64,000 nt of DNA from Lactifluus volemus (lineage: Eukaryota > Basidiomycota > Agaricomycetes > Russulales > Russulaceae): positions 744,001-808,000 of the forward strand of contig WTXI01000011.1 of NCBI GenBank assembly GCA_022376515.1, given 5' to 3'. The notes under the pieces are model-generated. The model searched no databases and was not told the DNA's origin. It was given only the letters and a program-made list of their open reading frames with translations. Of the stretch, positions 21,452 to 33,804 are shown piece by piece. A program made the position numbers and the translations under genes. How positions within the stretch are numbered: position 1 is the stretch's first letter; each line of letters starts with the position of its first letter.

Positions 21452-24135
21452 AAGACGTTTCGATTTCTAGACAGGGATCACCTTTATAAGTGAGTAAGAG
21501 GAAGGGATTAGATAGAGATAGGGGACTCGCTGTAGTGGCATATTGGCTTAATAGACGATTAGAATAAGTACAGCAGAGTACGAATTGAGAGAATATACGA
21601 CCGAGGGAGATAAGGAACTAACCGTCGACGCGGCAGTTAAGTAGATTTTTAAAAGGCTTCACTTGAATCGGTCGAGGCTCAGGCTTGCAGAGCGGAACCA
21701 CCCAAACGGTATCGGTCTTCACCGAACAACGCAAACTTCCGCTCGCTAAATTGATTGTCGGCCTTTACGGAAAGCGGTCGGCGATCACGAATCCCTCTAC
21801 GGTATCTTCCGAGATTTCCAAAGACCAGGCAAGACCCACAATTCAAATCACCTGAGAACATCTCGAGACCATCATCCTATCACGCGAGCCCGCACCGTGC
21901 TTTATGCCGGGTCATGCCGTGCCTTGTTTGGTTGCGTTTCCCTTGTCTTGGCCTTTTGCCAAGCTTCAGAGTACTGTGCGCCCCCATCTGCATGATTTCG
22001 TTCAAACGAGTCATCGATGACATAAGAATCGACCCCGACCCTGCCCGAGATGGCAGACGCTAGGCTCAAAAGACAACCCTTACCTACTGTTTGTACCTGA
22101 AGGAGGGAGTATAATTGAAGGGATCTCTTGCGTGCCTAGATGTTAGGTGGTCCTGTAGCCTCATCTCGTACATGGCCAGGTACATTTCAGAATTTCTGAC
22201 GTCAGGACGCCTTTGCTTTCGATCCAGTGTCAACATCGATGCAGTTCGCAAACTACGGTCCTTAGTGATTCTCCAGATAGGCATCCTCTGAGATCGATTG
22301 CTGTGCAATGCTTCCTTCTCGTCAATCCAGGTGCAGAGCTGCCAATACAAGCTATGCCATGACCTGAACTACGGCAAACCCCGTGATAACTGGAGGTCAG
22401 AGGCGTTCTCATGAATGTAGCGCTGATGGAGTACTATGTAATTGAAGGGCTTCGAGTCAACATTCATCGCGGTACGGCGCACGATGGAGTGCCGATCGGT
22501 TTGCCCTTGTGCCCTTATCCAGAGACAGTTCGAGAACATCAATATCAAAATCAAAAAAAAAAAAACAGCCCAGGTAGGGTTTCCGTTGTGTAATTCCTAC
22601 CGATACGTCGGGGTAAATGGAATACACAGATAAACCGGTGAGAATGACGGCAAACGCCTCTACCCATAAACAAGCAACATATGCTTTCCCGAACGACCCA
22701 TTCATGTTGTGCTGAAATTTTTTCGATGTGACCAGAGCAGCGCTCCTGCGGAACATAACCTGATGTGATTGCCAAACCAATGGGTTTCTTGCAAAGGTAC
22801 TGGAGCAACGCCGGAGAGCTAGGAACGCGTTCACATGTTCCAGACGGAGCGCGCGACCTGTGGCGAAAGCAGTGCGTGTCAACGGGTAAGAGTAGTCCCT
22901 AGTACAGGGCTACAAGACGGAGGGGAACGATGGGAATATACGTAGACCATGTCTATTCGACGTTCTCAAAGAAACGTTCACAGGAATGCCATAGGATGAA
23001 TAGCGTTGCAGGGACCGTTGCTGAGCTAAAATTTCTTGAACAACAGCGTGCGACAAATTTTTTAATCGACAACACGTCATTTGGACGCAGGCCACGACAA
23101 ATTGGGTTCCGGGAAATTGGATTTGGACAAAGCTGGCCCGGGCACGGCAAACGGATCAAGAGAGTGCCAGACAGCGCACACGATGCGCAGAACAAGATCT
23201 GATCTAGATGTTTGTCATACCCTGGCCACAGTTTTGAGTGACCCAGGTCTACACAATACAACTCGTCTACTCTACAACGCGGTCAGCATGCATCCGACAA
23301 ACCATAAGAGCGGACGTAGCAACGACGTCGGGCGTACCACGCAATTGACAAATGCCACAAACGGTGAGAAAGACCCTGGTCTGACGACGTAAACGGTCGC
23401 TTCAGGGGAGAGGTCACATTCCGAGTTTGAATGTCGGCATGCGCCAGCTATAGCACGCGTTACTTCTCTTGCTAATTGGTTATTCGCCGCGCACACCCCC
23501 GTCCTGTCAGAAGGTCAGGGAGACGCGTAATCGATCTGCTGTCAGCACCGGCTACGGACGTGATTGGCAATTTCAGATGCGAAGCTCCGTGGCAACATTT
23601 CTTAGAGAAACTCCCAAGCCAAAAAATAAGGTTGATGCGGGCTGTCAGAGTTGGTCTGGCATTGGACGAGACGTAAGGCAGACATTGTATATGACCAATC
23701 GCTGCGTGTGCTAATTTGTGATGGTCCTAACCTGAGGCCAGAAAACTACAACACGAGGCGTACATATGCAAGTGTGAGTCTTACCAACGTAGCGGATAGT
23801 TTCGCTAGACTTCGGTTCCCTCCCGAATTAATTGAACTCTATGTGCATCATTGAGGCAGTTGTAAATTGATCGGAGACGGGGGAAGTGGATGTACTTTGC
23901 CGTGGGAGAGACGAGCGTTTGGTGTCGTTGTTATTAGTAATCCCGCCGTTCAACGTTCAACGTTCAACTTGAACGACGTCATCAAGTTGAGTACCGCGGC
24001 GCTACCGCCCGAGTAACGACTCTTTTGGTCTGGGTACTCGTAATAGACTGCCATATCCTACTCGAATTCCCTCGTCCAGCCGATCCCATCGCTATTCTGC
24101 CGACCGCGGACCGCCGCTCCATTGTGTGACAGAAA
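21452..24135. other. Gene-poor interval of about 2.7 kb upstream of XPF
   Basis: No conserved gene was recognised. One reverse-strand stretch at about 21626-21760 (KPEPRPIQVKPFKNLL, ending at a possible donor GTTAGT) reads like an exon, but I could not connect it. Other open frames (22084-22882, 22930-23854) are short and overlapping. An A-run lies at 22552-22564. A repeat structure at 23949-23990 is listed separately. Confidence 0.4.
23949..23990. repeat. GTTCAAC triple repeat running into a perfect 9-bp inverted repeat
   Basis: GTTCAAC occurs three times at 7-bp spacing (about 23948-23968). The last copy overlaps the arm TCAACTTGA (23964-23972), whose exact reverse complement TCAAGTTGA stands at 23982-23990. 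The 9-bp spacer holds GACGTCA, close to a CRE/ATF half palindrome. It lies about 150 bp before the XPF start, so it may be a promoter element. This is inference from position. Confidence 0.5.
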
Positions 24136-27100
24136 ATGTCGCCTGGGGTCTCCTTGCTTTCCACCATGCTATCCTGGAAGAGATCCACGACCCTTCAACT
24201 AGTCAATTCGTTCTCCTCGCTCGGGGACTAGGATTGCGTAAGATTGTCTGCACTCTGATGCAGATATATGATCAATCAACGAACCTTGTTCTTCTTGTCA
24301 ATGCGTCATCTGAGGAAGAGGCTGCCATTGGGGAAGAATTGAGTATCATGGGCTGTCGCAGACCAGGGTTGAGAGCAGTTGACTACGAGATGGGAAAGAA
24401 AGACCGGTAAGTTACATTCCTCGTATCTCAAGCCAGCCTCTCCACTAGTTGGGATCCCTAGCACGCTCAAACTGCCATCAAGCTGTTATTGACACGCTAA
24501 CCGGTTATCAAGCCAGGACCTGTATAAAAGTGGCGGTCTGATATCGATTACCTCACGAATCCTGGTCGTGGACATGTTGCAGTCTGACCTCCCAACGGAG
24601 CTCGTGACTGGTTTGTTGGTACTTCATGCCGAGAAGTGAGCATAACAACGTCTAGTCGCCAATATTCTCCTCAGCTTTGCTGGCAGAGTGACCGCATTAT
24701 CTTTGGAAGCATTCATTGTCCGGCTTTATCGCGAGAAGAATTCCACAGGTTTCCTTAAAGCATTTTCCGACCAGCCAGAACATATCACTTCCGGACTTTC
24801 ACCATTGAGAAATATCATGAAGGAACTTCAACTGAGTACAGTCCTAATTTATCCTCGGTCCGTCTTCCGATTCCAGGTATTTGCGAATTTTGACAGTGCT
24901 ATCAGGTTTCACCAGGCCGTGAAGGATTCACTGGAGCGCAAACGTGCAGACGTCGTTGAGTTGTATCAGCCAATGACCGAGTCAATGAAGGAGATCCATG
25001 GTGCCCTGGTGCAGTGCATGTCGACGACATTGGCGGAGCTCAAGCGGTCGAACACAACCGTGTGTAGTTTTTCCTATCCTGATTCCGCGCACTCAAGTCT
25101 TTGTAGCTCGACCTGGATGATCTGAACGTGGAAAATGCCTACTTTCGGTCTTTCGATGCCATCGTCCGTCGGCAGCTCGACCCTGTTTGGCATAAGGTCG
25201 GTCCTCGGACTAAGCAACTGGTCAGCGACCTCGCGACATTAAGAAGGCTCCTCACGTAGGTTCCATGACGCTCTTTGAGCTTTTTCTGCTCATGAAAATG
25301 AAGTTACTTGCTCAACTATGATCCTCTTGCGTTCCATGCATACCTAGAAACCATCGTCGCATCTAACGCTCAATCTGCCGCGGGAAACCCACGCCAGAAC
25401 CAATCTCCGTGGCTTCTTACTGATGCTGCTCATATCATTTTTCAGACGGCCAAAAGGCGATGCTATGTTATCCGAGAAGCCCGAGAGCGAGCGACACCGG
25501 TACCAACGGACGTCATCGAGATTTCCGACGACGAAGATGCATGGGAAGCGCTTGAGGAGGCTGAAGGCTTTATCCACCGTGCATCTGACCTAGTCAACAG
25601 GACAAATGACCAGACCAAAAAGCATTCTCGGCCCGCTTGGCTCCCAAAAAATATGGAGCCAGTTCTCGAAGAGCTACCCAAATGGCATCTCCTCGCTGAA
25701 ACTCTAAAGGAGATCGAAGAGGAAATGATACGACAGGATTCTCTCTCGATTAGTGCGTCGTGGATAGATCCGGGAATGTCGAACCTGATTGTCGCTTGTG
25801 CTTCTAACAGCGACCCGTGGGAATAATGTGGTCCTTGTGATGACATCCTCCGCACAAACATCATCGCTTTTGAGCGAATACTTGGCATCCATGAACCCAG
25901 ACACACCACCTGGACAGCAGGGTCGACGTCTGCTGGAGGATAGACTTCGGTTATACTTATATTGGAAGTCACGACTTGCTACGCGCCCAGCCGAGACTCG
26001 ACCAACGTCGACGACTATCCACGAGGACCCATCAGGTGTAGACGAACTCAGTCCCGCATTACGAAAGAAAGACCGCGAAAGGGCAGAGCGTGCTGCCAGT
26101 AGACGTCGTATTCGCGGTGGCGCACCTGGTACCGTCAACGCATCGGCTCAGCGACAAGATCAAATCTCAGCATTGCCTCGTGATGAAGAGGGTGTCCTAG
26201 CCGAGTTGTACGCGCATTCCTCCGAGTCATCAAAATAGCGGTTAACTAGTCTCAGCCTTGCGACCCAGGACAATACGTCCTCGGATGCAGAGCTTGCGCT
26301 GGCGTTATCGCTAGAAGCTTCACTTCCGCCTGACGAAGCCGAATTTGAACCTACTTACGGCTTGCTTGTCCCTTCCCAAACAGTTATAGTTCGGGCATAC
26401 GCAGATGACAGTGACGATCGTATGCTCGCAGAGCTTCAGCCCCGTTTTATAGTGATGTACGAGCCTAATCAAGATTTTGTACGACGCATTGAAGTATGTC
26501 CATGCGCAAAATTAACGCACGTCATGAATAACCTGGCTATGCAGGTATATAAGGCCTCGAATCCCGGGCTTGCAGTCCGTGTGTATTTCATGGTCTATCA
26601 GACGACAGCAGAAGAGCACAAGTACCTTGCAAGTCTGCGCAAGGAAAAGGACGCGTTCGAAAGATTGATACGGGAGCGCGGGGTAAGTGTTCAACTACCC
26701 GCGTACGGCGGTGACAGTAAAACCTTGGTAGACAATGCTGCTCCCCATTCATGAAAGCCATGGTGCAGCGTCCGACGTGGGAGAAGCTATAATTAAGACG
26801 ATCAGTTCTCGTGTCGCTGGTGGACGGACAGAACTCTCGACGGAACAATCCCGAGTACAACCACCGTTTTTCATTGTCTTGCGCTGTGAATTGACGCAGT
26901 CATAGGTTATTGTTGATATGCGTGAATTTCGTTCAACGCTCCCATCCCTCCTGCACGCCTCGAAGATGGTCGTTGTCCCCGCCACACTCACAGTGGGAGA
27001 CTATATCTTGACGCCTGATATATGTGTAGAACGAAAGAGCGTACCTGACTTGGTGTCGAGCTTCAACAGTGGGAGATTGTACGATGGCTTCTCTCCATTC

Positions 27101-27764
27101 CATCCAACTTTAAATATCTTCCCACAGATACACCCAGTGTGAATTGATGTCAGTCCATTACAAGCAGCCCATCCTGCTAATCGAATTCGAAGAACAAAAG
27201 TCTTTCTCGCTCGAGGCAGGTAGTTAACCCTCCTTTATTTCCAGGTCATCTAAGCTGGTGAGCAGATCGTGCAAGACGTCAAGTCCTACGCAAGGCCGAC
27301 GGGAAAGTATCCGACAAAAAAATCCGGAGGAAGCAGCACCGCCCCAGAAACCTCTCAACCACCGTCGATCCAACAGAAACTCGTTCTGTTGACGCTTGCA
27401 TTCCCTCGTGTTCGCATCCTCTGGTCATCATCCCCTTACGCAACGGCCGACATCTTCAAAGATCTCAAGGCCAACGCTCGTGAGCCAGACTATGCTACAG
27501 CCGTAGCTGTGGGGCAGATAGCGACCCCGCCGCTGGCCAAGGCACGCACGGGCCAGCGGAGGAACTCGTTCGAACATTGCCGGGAATTACGGCTAAGAAT
27601 GCTGGTTACGTCATGAGCCACGTCCGTAGTGTGCGTGAACTATGTGAACTCCAGTTGGAACAAGTACAAGATATTATGGGAAATGAACCGGCAAGACGTG
27701 TTGGGAGTTCCTGCACTGGGAGAGCCATCTGGAAAGCTACCAGTCTGACCAGATTGTTCGTTAG
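24136..27764 (+). CDS. RAD1: XPF/Rad1 structure-specific DNA repair endonuclease, three apparent single-base frame breaks
   Basis: XPF (Rad1/ERCC4) with its partner ERCC1/Rad10 cuts 5' of lesions in nucleotide excision repair and at crosslinks. ATG 24136 gives MSPG, then after one missing base in a G-run [20 protein letters not shown]. The helicase-like half follows ([52 protein letters not shown]), then a spacer, [19 protein letters not shown], and the nuclease: [28 protein letters not shown] (catalytic ERKxxxD), [15 protein letters not shown]. The C-terminal helix-hairpin-helix reads [20 protein letters not shown]. Breaks near 27511-27515 (G-run) and 27700 also each need one extra base; the end then reads [20 protein letters not shown], stop 27762-27764. 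A 48-nt intron at about 26205-26252 holds an in-frame stop. Roughly ten introns; length near 950-1000 residues. Confidence 0.88.
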
Positions 27765-30706
27765 CTATAAATACTAGAGTCTATCCCGTGTCATTTTTGT
27801 GTAGTCAGTGCTTGATCTTCCTTCTTTCGACCCGGTGTATACTGACGTGTGACCCAGTAGTTTCTCCCACACCACCACGCTGCATCTCCCGCGTTCTCTC
27901 CTCATCTTTAAAGGTTCAGGGAATCAAAATCGAAGTAGTCCCTTTATGATGTCAAAGATACACACATACAAAACTTTGGTGGATGCCCGTCCGTTCCGTT
28001 TTGGTGTCGTTGCCGCGTGTGACGACGTTTCTGAAAACAACAATACTGTAAACCACAAATAACCTGATTCTTACTCAGGCTCAACTACTTGATGTCATAT
28101 TTATAGGCCCACCCACTGTGTTTGTGGCGTGATAATCAAAGATATCTCCTTTGACGCCAACTAATAAGGAAACCCTCATTACCTTGCTTGCAGGGTATTG
28201 GAGTACCTTTGAGTGCGGTCAAAATTTGGGCAAATCCTTCCCCAATCAAAAAATGGAGGCCAACGGGCTGATACATTGTCTGCAACATCCTGTGCTAAAC
28301 AATGGTCTTCCAGCTGGTAAATAGGCCTCTCTAGGTATTCAACTCTTTCAGACAGGGTTGACCGTGATAGTTTTCCATCTGGTAAATACCCTGGCATCCA
28401 CAACTTGGAATATAGTACAAATATAGAGTACCGTGACTAAGTTCGTCCCCACTCTCACGCGGCGCCGGTTGCTGCCGGGTTGCAGAAACAAGGCCTTTCC
28501 CCCTTCCTCTTCGCCAACCCCGACATGACCTCAGTGCTGCCCGACGTCCCTAGCATGTGCGTGTACATTGCGCGTAAGCTGGGTGCAAAGGTCGAGGAGC
28601 CGTCATATGGATGCCTCGTTGCATCCCTTGCGTGGTGGGTCAGCAAGTGCTCTAATCTAACCGTGTGTGAGAAAGAGAGAAGGGAGTAGAAAGATATCAT
28701 GAGTATGAGGCTTTCACTTGGTAGCCTATGAATCTGATCTCTTAACAGAGGATGAGTATGTGCAGATGCTGACGGCCTTCTACTAGTGGTATTGGTTTCG
28801 TTCTTGGGCACAACTCAAATAGCCATTACAAGAATAACCTGGGTCAACTGGAGGAGCTCTTGTGTCGTTACATCCATTCCGAAACCTGCGGTATCATCGG
28901 GTCATGCCGTTTCCTTCTTCACAACAGATGAGACGACACGCATAGCCAATGGCTCAGGCAACTTTAGCCACGTGTCGGGGCCTTCGCCGCGCTGGGAAGG
29001 GCTAGGCACCTCAGTACAGTACCTCGTACCGTTCAGCCCACCAAATTTCGTGGTGCGTAAGTCTTTTTGGGAGGGGTGTATCGTCAGACGCTTCGGAAAT
29101 GTCTTCTTGGGACATTGGGGATGCGGGTACTACATGAAAGCCAAAACCATGTCCAAATAGTACAAGGGCATTGATCTCAACTCTGTGGCCTTTGCACACC
29201 TTTGGTCACTTGGTGTTTCTTCTCGTGGATCTCATCCCCTCATTTATTAATAAAAGGAGCTTAGTATTGACATATATCCTTGCAGACACCTAATTTTGCT
29301 CTCGAGACCACCGACATACCTAGGGTTGGCAATGACTTGGATGTTCCAGGACCATGACTTACAATGCACTGGATAGAACGTGAATCAAACTATGCGATAG
29401 TGGCATACGTGTGAACAGCGTGAAGATCCAATGCAATGGCCTACTGAGGCCATGTTACACTTCTGCTAAGGGGTACGAGCGCTAATCCCCCTCTTCCGAG
29501 AGGAGGAAGAGAAACCAGGAAACCTCAGGATTTATGACAAAGACGACCAGGGTTACGATGCGTATTCTAGAACACCGTGGCAGCCGCCGTGATATGAATA
29601 ACACTGATGGAGCAAGAATGTGCCCATTAATCACTTCGGACTGGGACTGGCCAGAAGATTCGGTTGTTCAGCAGCTGAGGATATCTATGACGACCTTTCG
29701 GGTATTATCATGGACCGCCGCCGCCAAAATCGCGAAAGCAACAGGCTATGAAACGGCGCGGTGTTTTGCAATAATTTATGAATCCCCTTATATTCTGTTC
29801 ACCACTAGCTGTCCATCGTTACAAATGCCACATGATATTATGTAGGCAGATACCCCCATGCATCATGTCATCTGTACCTAGGCCGGGTGAGGGCCATGAG
29901 GTGGTGGGGCCTGGGGGAAAGTCGCGGTAGCAGGCGGTGCGCAGAGGAAGCAGCGGCGTGGGTGAAGCAGGGGCGAGGTCGTGCGGCAGCCTGAGAGCAA
30001 ACGGTCCCGGGCCACTCAGGGGCAAATGGCGACAGCTGACAGCAGGCCATATGGCGGCAGCCACGGCTATCAGAGACAGGAGGAATAGGCGAATGAGTGC
30101 ACGGGGGACGTGGCGGGAGAGCGCACAGCCATTAGAGACCCCACTGACCAATACACGATCAGACGCCCAAACGTCGGCGACAATCACATTGGTCACGGCG
30201 CAATCACAGTGGCGACGGTCGTTGTTTTGCGAATTTGTCATATCTGATGTTGCTTCACATGGCCTCCACTAACAGGGCTCACATTCTACAGTGCCGGTAC
30301 TTGCATTGCCCTCCGACTCTGCGCCTCTACCAAAGGTTTCTACGTAGAGTACTCCTCGGTCTCCGGTTGTCCTCTTGCGGTCCCGACACGACCCCATCTC
30401 GAGCGAAGTTGTCATCAAGGTTTGATGGGAGCATGCATAGGCTATGCCGGGCATAGCAGTTTTAGTTTGCGACATAAATTGACCGCTTTGATGCAACCAG
30501 CCTGAGAAGCTCAGGCTGTACTGCCTATAAGGATAGAGGCTCGAAGCATCTTCCCATCAGCCATTTGGCTGGCTGTTCTTTCTTCATTCTCCTCGTTTTC
30601 TTCATCAGCGACTGCGTCGCCAATTGTGTCCTCGACCTTTCGTCATTTTCCAGTAATCTCGAAGTCTTTCTTTAACATTGTACATTGTCCCATTCCACAC
30701 GATATC
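27765..30706. other. Gene-poor interval of about 2.9 kb
   Basis: No conserved gene was recognised. A + strand frame at 28480-28689 (LFANPDMTSVLPDVPSMCVY and onward) and later short frames at 28786-29160 and 29534-29845 look weakly protein-like but lack known motifs. The 29.9-30.2 kb part is GC-rich with overlapping frames on both strands. A pyrimidine-rich tract (30565-30660) precedes the next gene. Confidence 0.4.
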
Positions 30707-31901
30707 ATGTCCTCCTCTCCACTCTCCTCTGACTCGTCGACCAATGGTCACCAAGTCTTGACAAACTTGCAGCGCTCCCGTCTAGTCAAGTCAACTCGCA
30801 AACTCACAAAAATATTGGGCGAGACTCCGATACTCCAGGTCAAGGTATCATCGACCCAACCGTTGTCTCCGAAGGAATATCTGGATAATCGCGTAGCTGC
30901 GCAGATTGTGTGTGCGACAAAAAAGATCGCACACACAATACTGCAGATAGCCCACCGTCAGGAAGTAGACAATGACAGCGACAGTATGCGCACCAGTCCA
31001 TCCGGGCTCATCGCTCCGGACATACCTTTCAATGTCCCCAAGTCGGGGCGTAGCTGGTCACCCTCACTATTATACGAGGAATCACCCTGGTCACCATGCG
31101 AGGAAACACGTAGCCTCGAGGCAGAGGCCGGCCATGGCGACACCAATGCTTCCTCGCGTGTCTCAAACGCCAATCCCTCATCCAAACAGCAGTCATCGTT
31201 CATCTCCGTCTCCACCTCCTCCAAGTCGTTACACCCTCCCACTGAGTGGGAAAATTGGAGAGAAGGATTCGAGGTACGGAGTCGCCGCAGACGCCTCTCA
31301 AAGCTTTCTCGCCACTTGGGCGAATCCATTCCACCTAATCTCATCTTGCCTACTCGAGCCTCGCAGGACGACTATGTCCCGCCTGGCGTCCTGGCATCGA
31401 ATGCGGAACCTCGACATCGTCACAAGAGGCACGTCTCCCCGTTCCGTTTCCGCCCCCTATATCGACACAACCTGTTGTCACCAACACGACCGAGATCTTC
31501 GAGTCGACGAGACAAATTCCTTCGCCCAGATCCATTGCCAGTAATCTCGCCGAGCCTGACCATCCTTTCGCCCAAGGGCATCGACGCTCATCCAGCCAAT
31601 ACCGTCCAGACAGGCAACCCCGCATTGATGAAAGATTCGAGTTGGGTCGTGACGAAGCGAGCTCTCTCGAGTCACTCGAGGAACAACCAGTCAATGTCTT
31701 TTCAAGGCCGACTTCGCCCTTGATCTCCCGAGTCTCCGCCGTCGTAACACTGCCCCTTCAAAACGCGATGCTGTTTTTCGCCGCAGCGAGCGTCGCCAAG
31801 GCTGGAGCGGAGAGTGGAACGCTGCGAGCATGCAAGACGTTATTCAAAATTGCGAGATCTCCGATGAGCAAGATTCCGGACTGGGTTTCACGGCTGTTTA
31901 A
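30707..31901 (+). CDS. Disordered protein with repeated LGE motifs (paralogue of the 4.2-kb gene), two apparent frame breaks
   Basis: From ATG 30707 the product is Ser/Arg/Pro-rich and probably disordered. It repeats the motif order of the gene at 4248: near residues 25-42 RSRLVKSTRKLTKILGETP, and near 203-225 RRRLSKLSRHLGESIPPNLI. The first in-frame stop is 31721-31723. The third shared element, W-S-G-E-W-N followed by MQDVIQN, lies at 31803-31850 in another frame. Two successive one-base losses (one between about 31480 and 31720, one between about 31690 and 31800) would connect it, ending at 31899-31901. Without them the protein stops at 339 residues and lacks the C-terminal element. Function is unknown. 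The two paralogues stand about 26 kb apart on the same strand. Confidence 0.65.
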
Positions 31902-33261
31902 TTTATTGCACTGGATTGTCAAGCTACTTCGAGATGAATCGCATACCCACATGTCAATGGCTCATAGATATATCATGGATCATGTCAACCCCTGTTATCA
32001 TATATATTCCAATACAGTACTAGAATATGACATACTATGCCCGGAACGTTGCCAGTGATTTACGGATGGAATATCATAGATCGGTGATAGACGTAGGCTC
32101 TCAGATCTAGTCTGTGTTAACCGTCCAGAGTAGACTCTGAGATTCTGAATTTTGGCAACAAGATTGATCACGAGATGGTATTAACTGTTAAGGCAACGAG
32201 ATGAGCTGTGATCTCGACCGCGGTGTCAGCTTGGTTCCACCAAGGCTTCCCGCCCTGCTCGTGCACATCTACTATCCCCATTCGAAAATTTGTTAATTAG
32301 GCCCTTGAAGCGTTATCATGTCCCTTATGTACCGCTTCTCGCTTACCGTTGGACGCCTCAGTCTCGTGCACACAACGTGGGTGCTGAGGTGAAGACCATT
32401 AGGTACTCCCTACACACATGGTTGTACTTATAGACGATAGGTTATTGCCCTCACAGATGAATAAACCTAGCCATAAGCAATGACAGAGATTCATCTCCCC
32501 GGACGAATCAGGACGATCTCCGCAGCCTCGTTTGATCGCTTAAAAATGGTTTGCAGCGCTCTGCCGACGCCACGTTGAGGGGTCTATCTGCTGATAGTGA
32601 TCACTGCTCGGTATGGGATTCAGTTCTAAAGAAATTTCCGTTCGATTTTCGTACAGAAATAACAGAAATATGCCGCTAGCCGTTCCCTCGCTTGGTCTTA
32701 CCTCATATTTCATGTCACCTGATCGTGTGACAACGTGACCGCGAAACCAGTTCTGTCACATCGCGGGCCGAGCTGTTGGACGATTTGATCCCTTCTGCAT
32801 GCGCATGGGAACAGCTGGGTTCTCAGTTGGTTTCTTTGCTTCTCTACCCCTTAGGCCTTTTTCCCTTAAGCCTTTTTGACTGTTGGAGTTACGCCCCTAT
32901 CGCGTCGGAGTTCGGACACCTTGAATCATCTGACAGTTGTGGTACCCTCACAGTAGAATATACGTACCCGCACAGTACATGGAACAGTTAAATACTGCTA
33001 CGTTCATAGCAATCAATCTGAGGTTTTTGTCCCCAATTCCTTCCTCAGAATTTTCTTCCTTCCCTCTGAACTGCTGAGTGACCCTTGTCAAGGTGTGATA
33101 ACCGAAGTCCTCACGGTCCTGTTGTGGCATCTTGGCATAATTCTCTCTCCTGGGCCAAGTAATTGGATTCAAGGGGACTTTACTTGCATACTGTTTAAGG
33201 TCAACTCCCTTGACGCTCAGAGCCACCATCTTCTGATTGTTTGTCGGGCGCAACTCCGTAG
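31902..33261. other. Gene-poor interval of about 1.4 kb
   Basis: No conserved protein, RNA gene or repeat was recognised. There are a few AT-rich patches and a reverse-strand frame at 32948-33253 without known motifs. Confidence 0.4.
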
Positions 33262-33804
33262 ATGGCTTTGTCTTCTATGCCGAAACTCTTCATCACCATG
33301 TTATCATCAACATCGCGAAGCTATGTCGTTTCAGGGAGGCGTAGTTCCAACTTTATGGCACCCCTGTCGTCATCTCTTCGTGCCTCGGTCATGCCAGTAC
33401 CCACGGGACTCGGAATAAATCTACATCAGCATACGCCACCGCGGTCACGCCCCCCAACTTTCCCGCAAAAAGGCGTATGTTGATGAAAAGAAAGTAGAGG
33501 GATGGCTCGATGTGTTGAAACCTGAACCTGCCCCACGACGGGCCCACGTGTATGCAAACTTGAAGAGCGTGGTCGAGTCGTGACCTACGATCTGCGCAGT
33601 CATTACGCATCACCCACCGTATCACCACCTACCAGCCTTCACCGACAGACCCACCCCCAATTGGACTCGCCGGCGATTAATGCTGCCACCTCTGGCGAGT
33701 TTACACCCACCGTAACAGCGAATTCCCACACTTTCACCACCGCCACAAAATTAAAAAAACACCACGTTCCCCTTTTTCGCCGTCCCTGGGACAGCATGAT
33801 GTGA
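33262..33804 (+). CDS. Unrecognised gene candidate with several apparent frame breaks
   Basis: ATG 33262 opens ALSSMPKLFITMLSSTSRSY, Ser/Arg-rich and compatible with a mitochondrial presequence. Later segments in other frames read SAYATAVTPPNFPAKK, then KKAYVDEKKVEGWLDVLKPE and PAPRRAHVYANLKSVVES, then a Ser/Thr/Pro-rich tail ending RRPWDSMM at 33804. Each change of frame (near 33400, in the A-run at 33467-33471, and at 33582) matches one missing base, the same pattern as in the conserved genes of this window. This makes a single gene plausible but not proven. I do not recognise the family. Confidence 0.3.

Noticed and set aside
24126..24135. XPF starting at the GTG codon 24126
   Set aside because: A GTG start is not expected in a fungus. 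ATG 24136 with one missing base in the following G-run gives a normal N-terminus.
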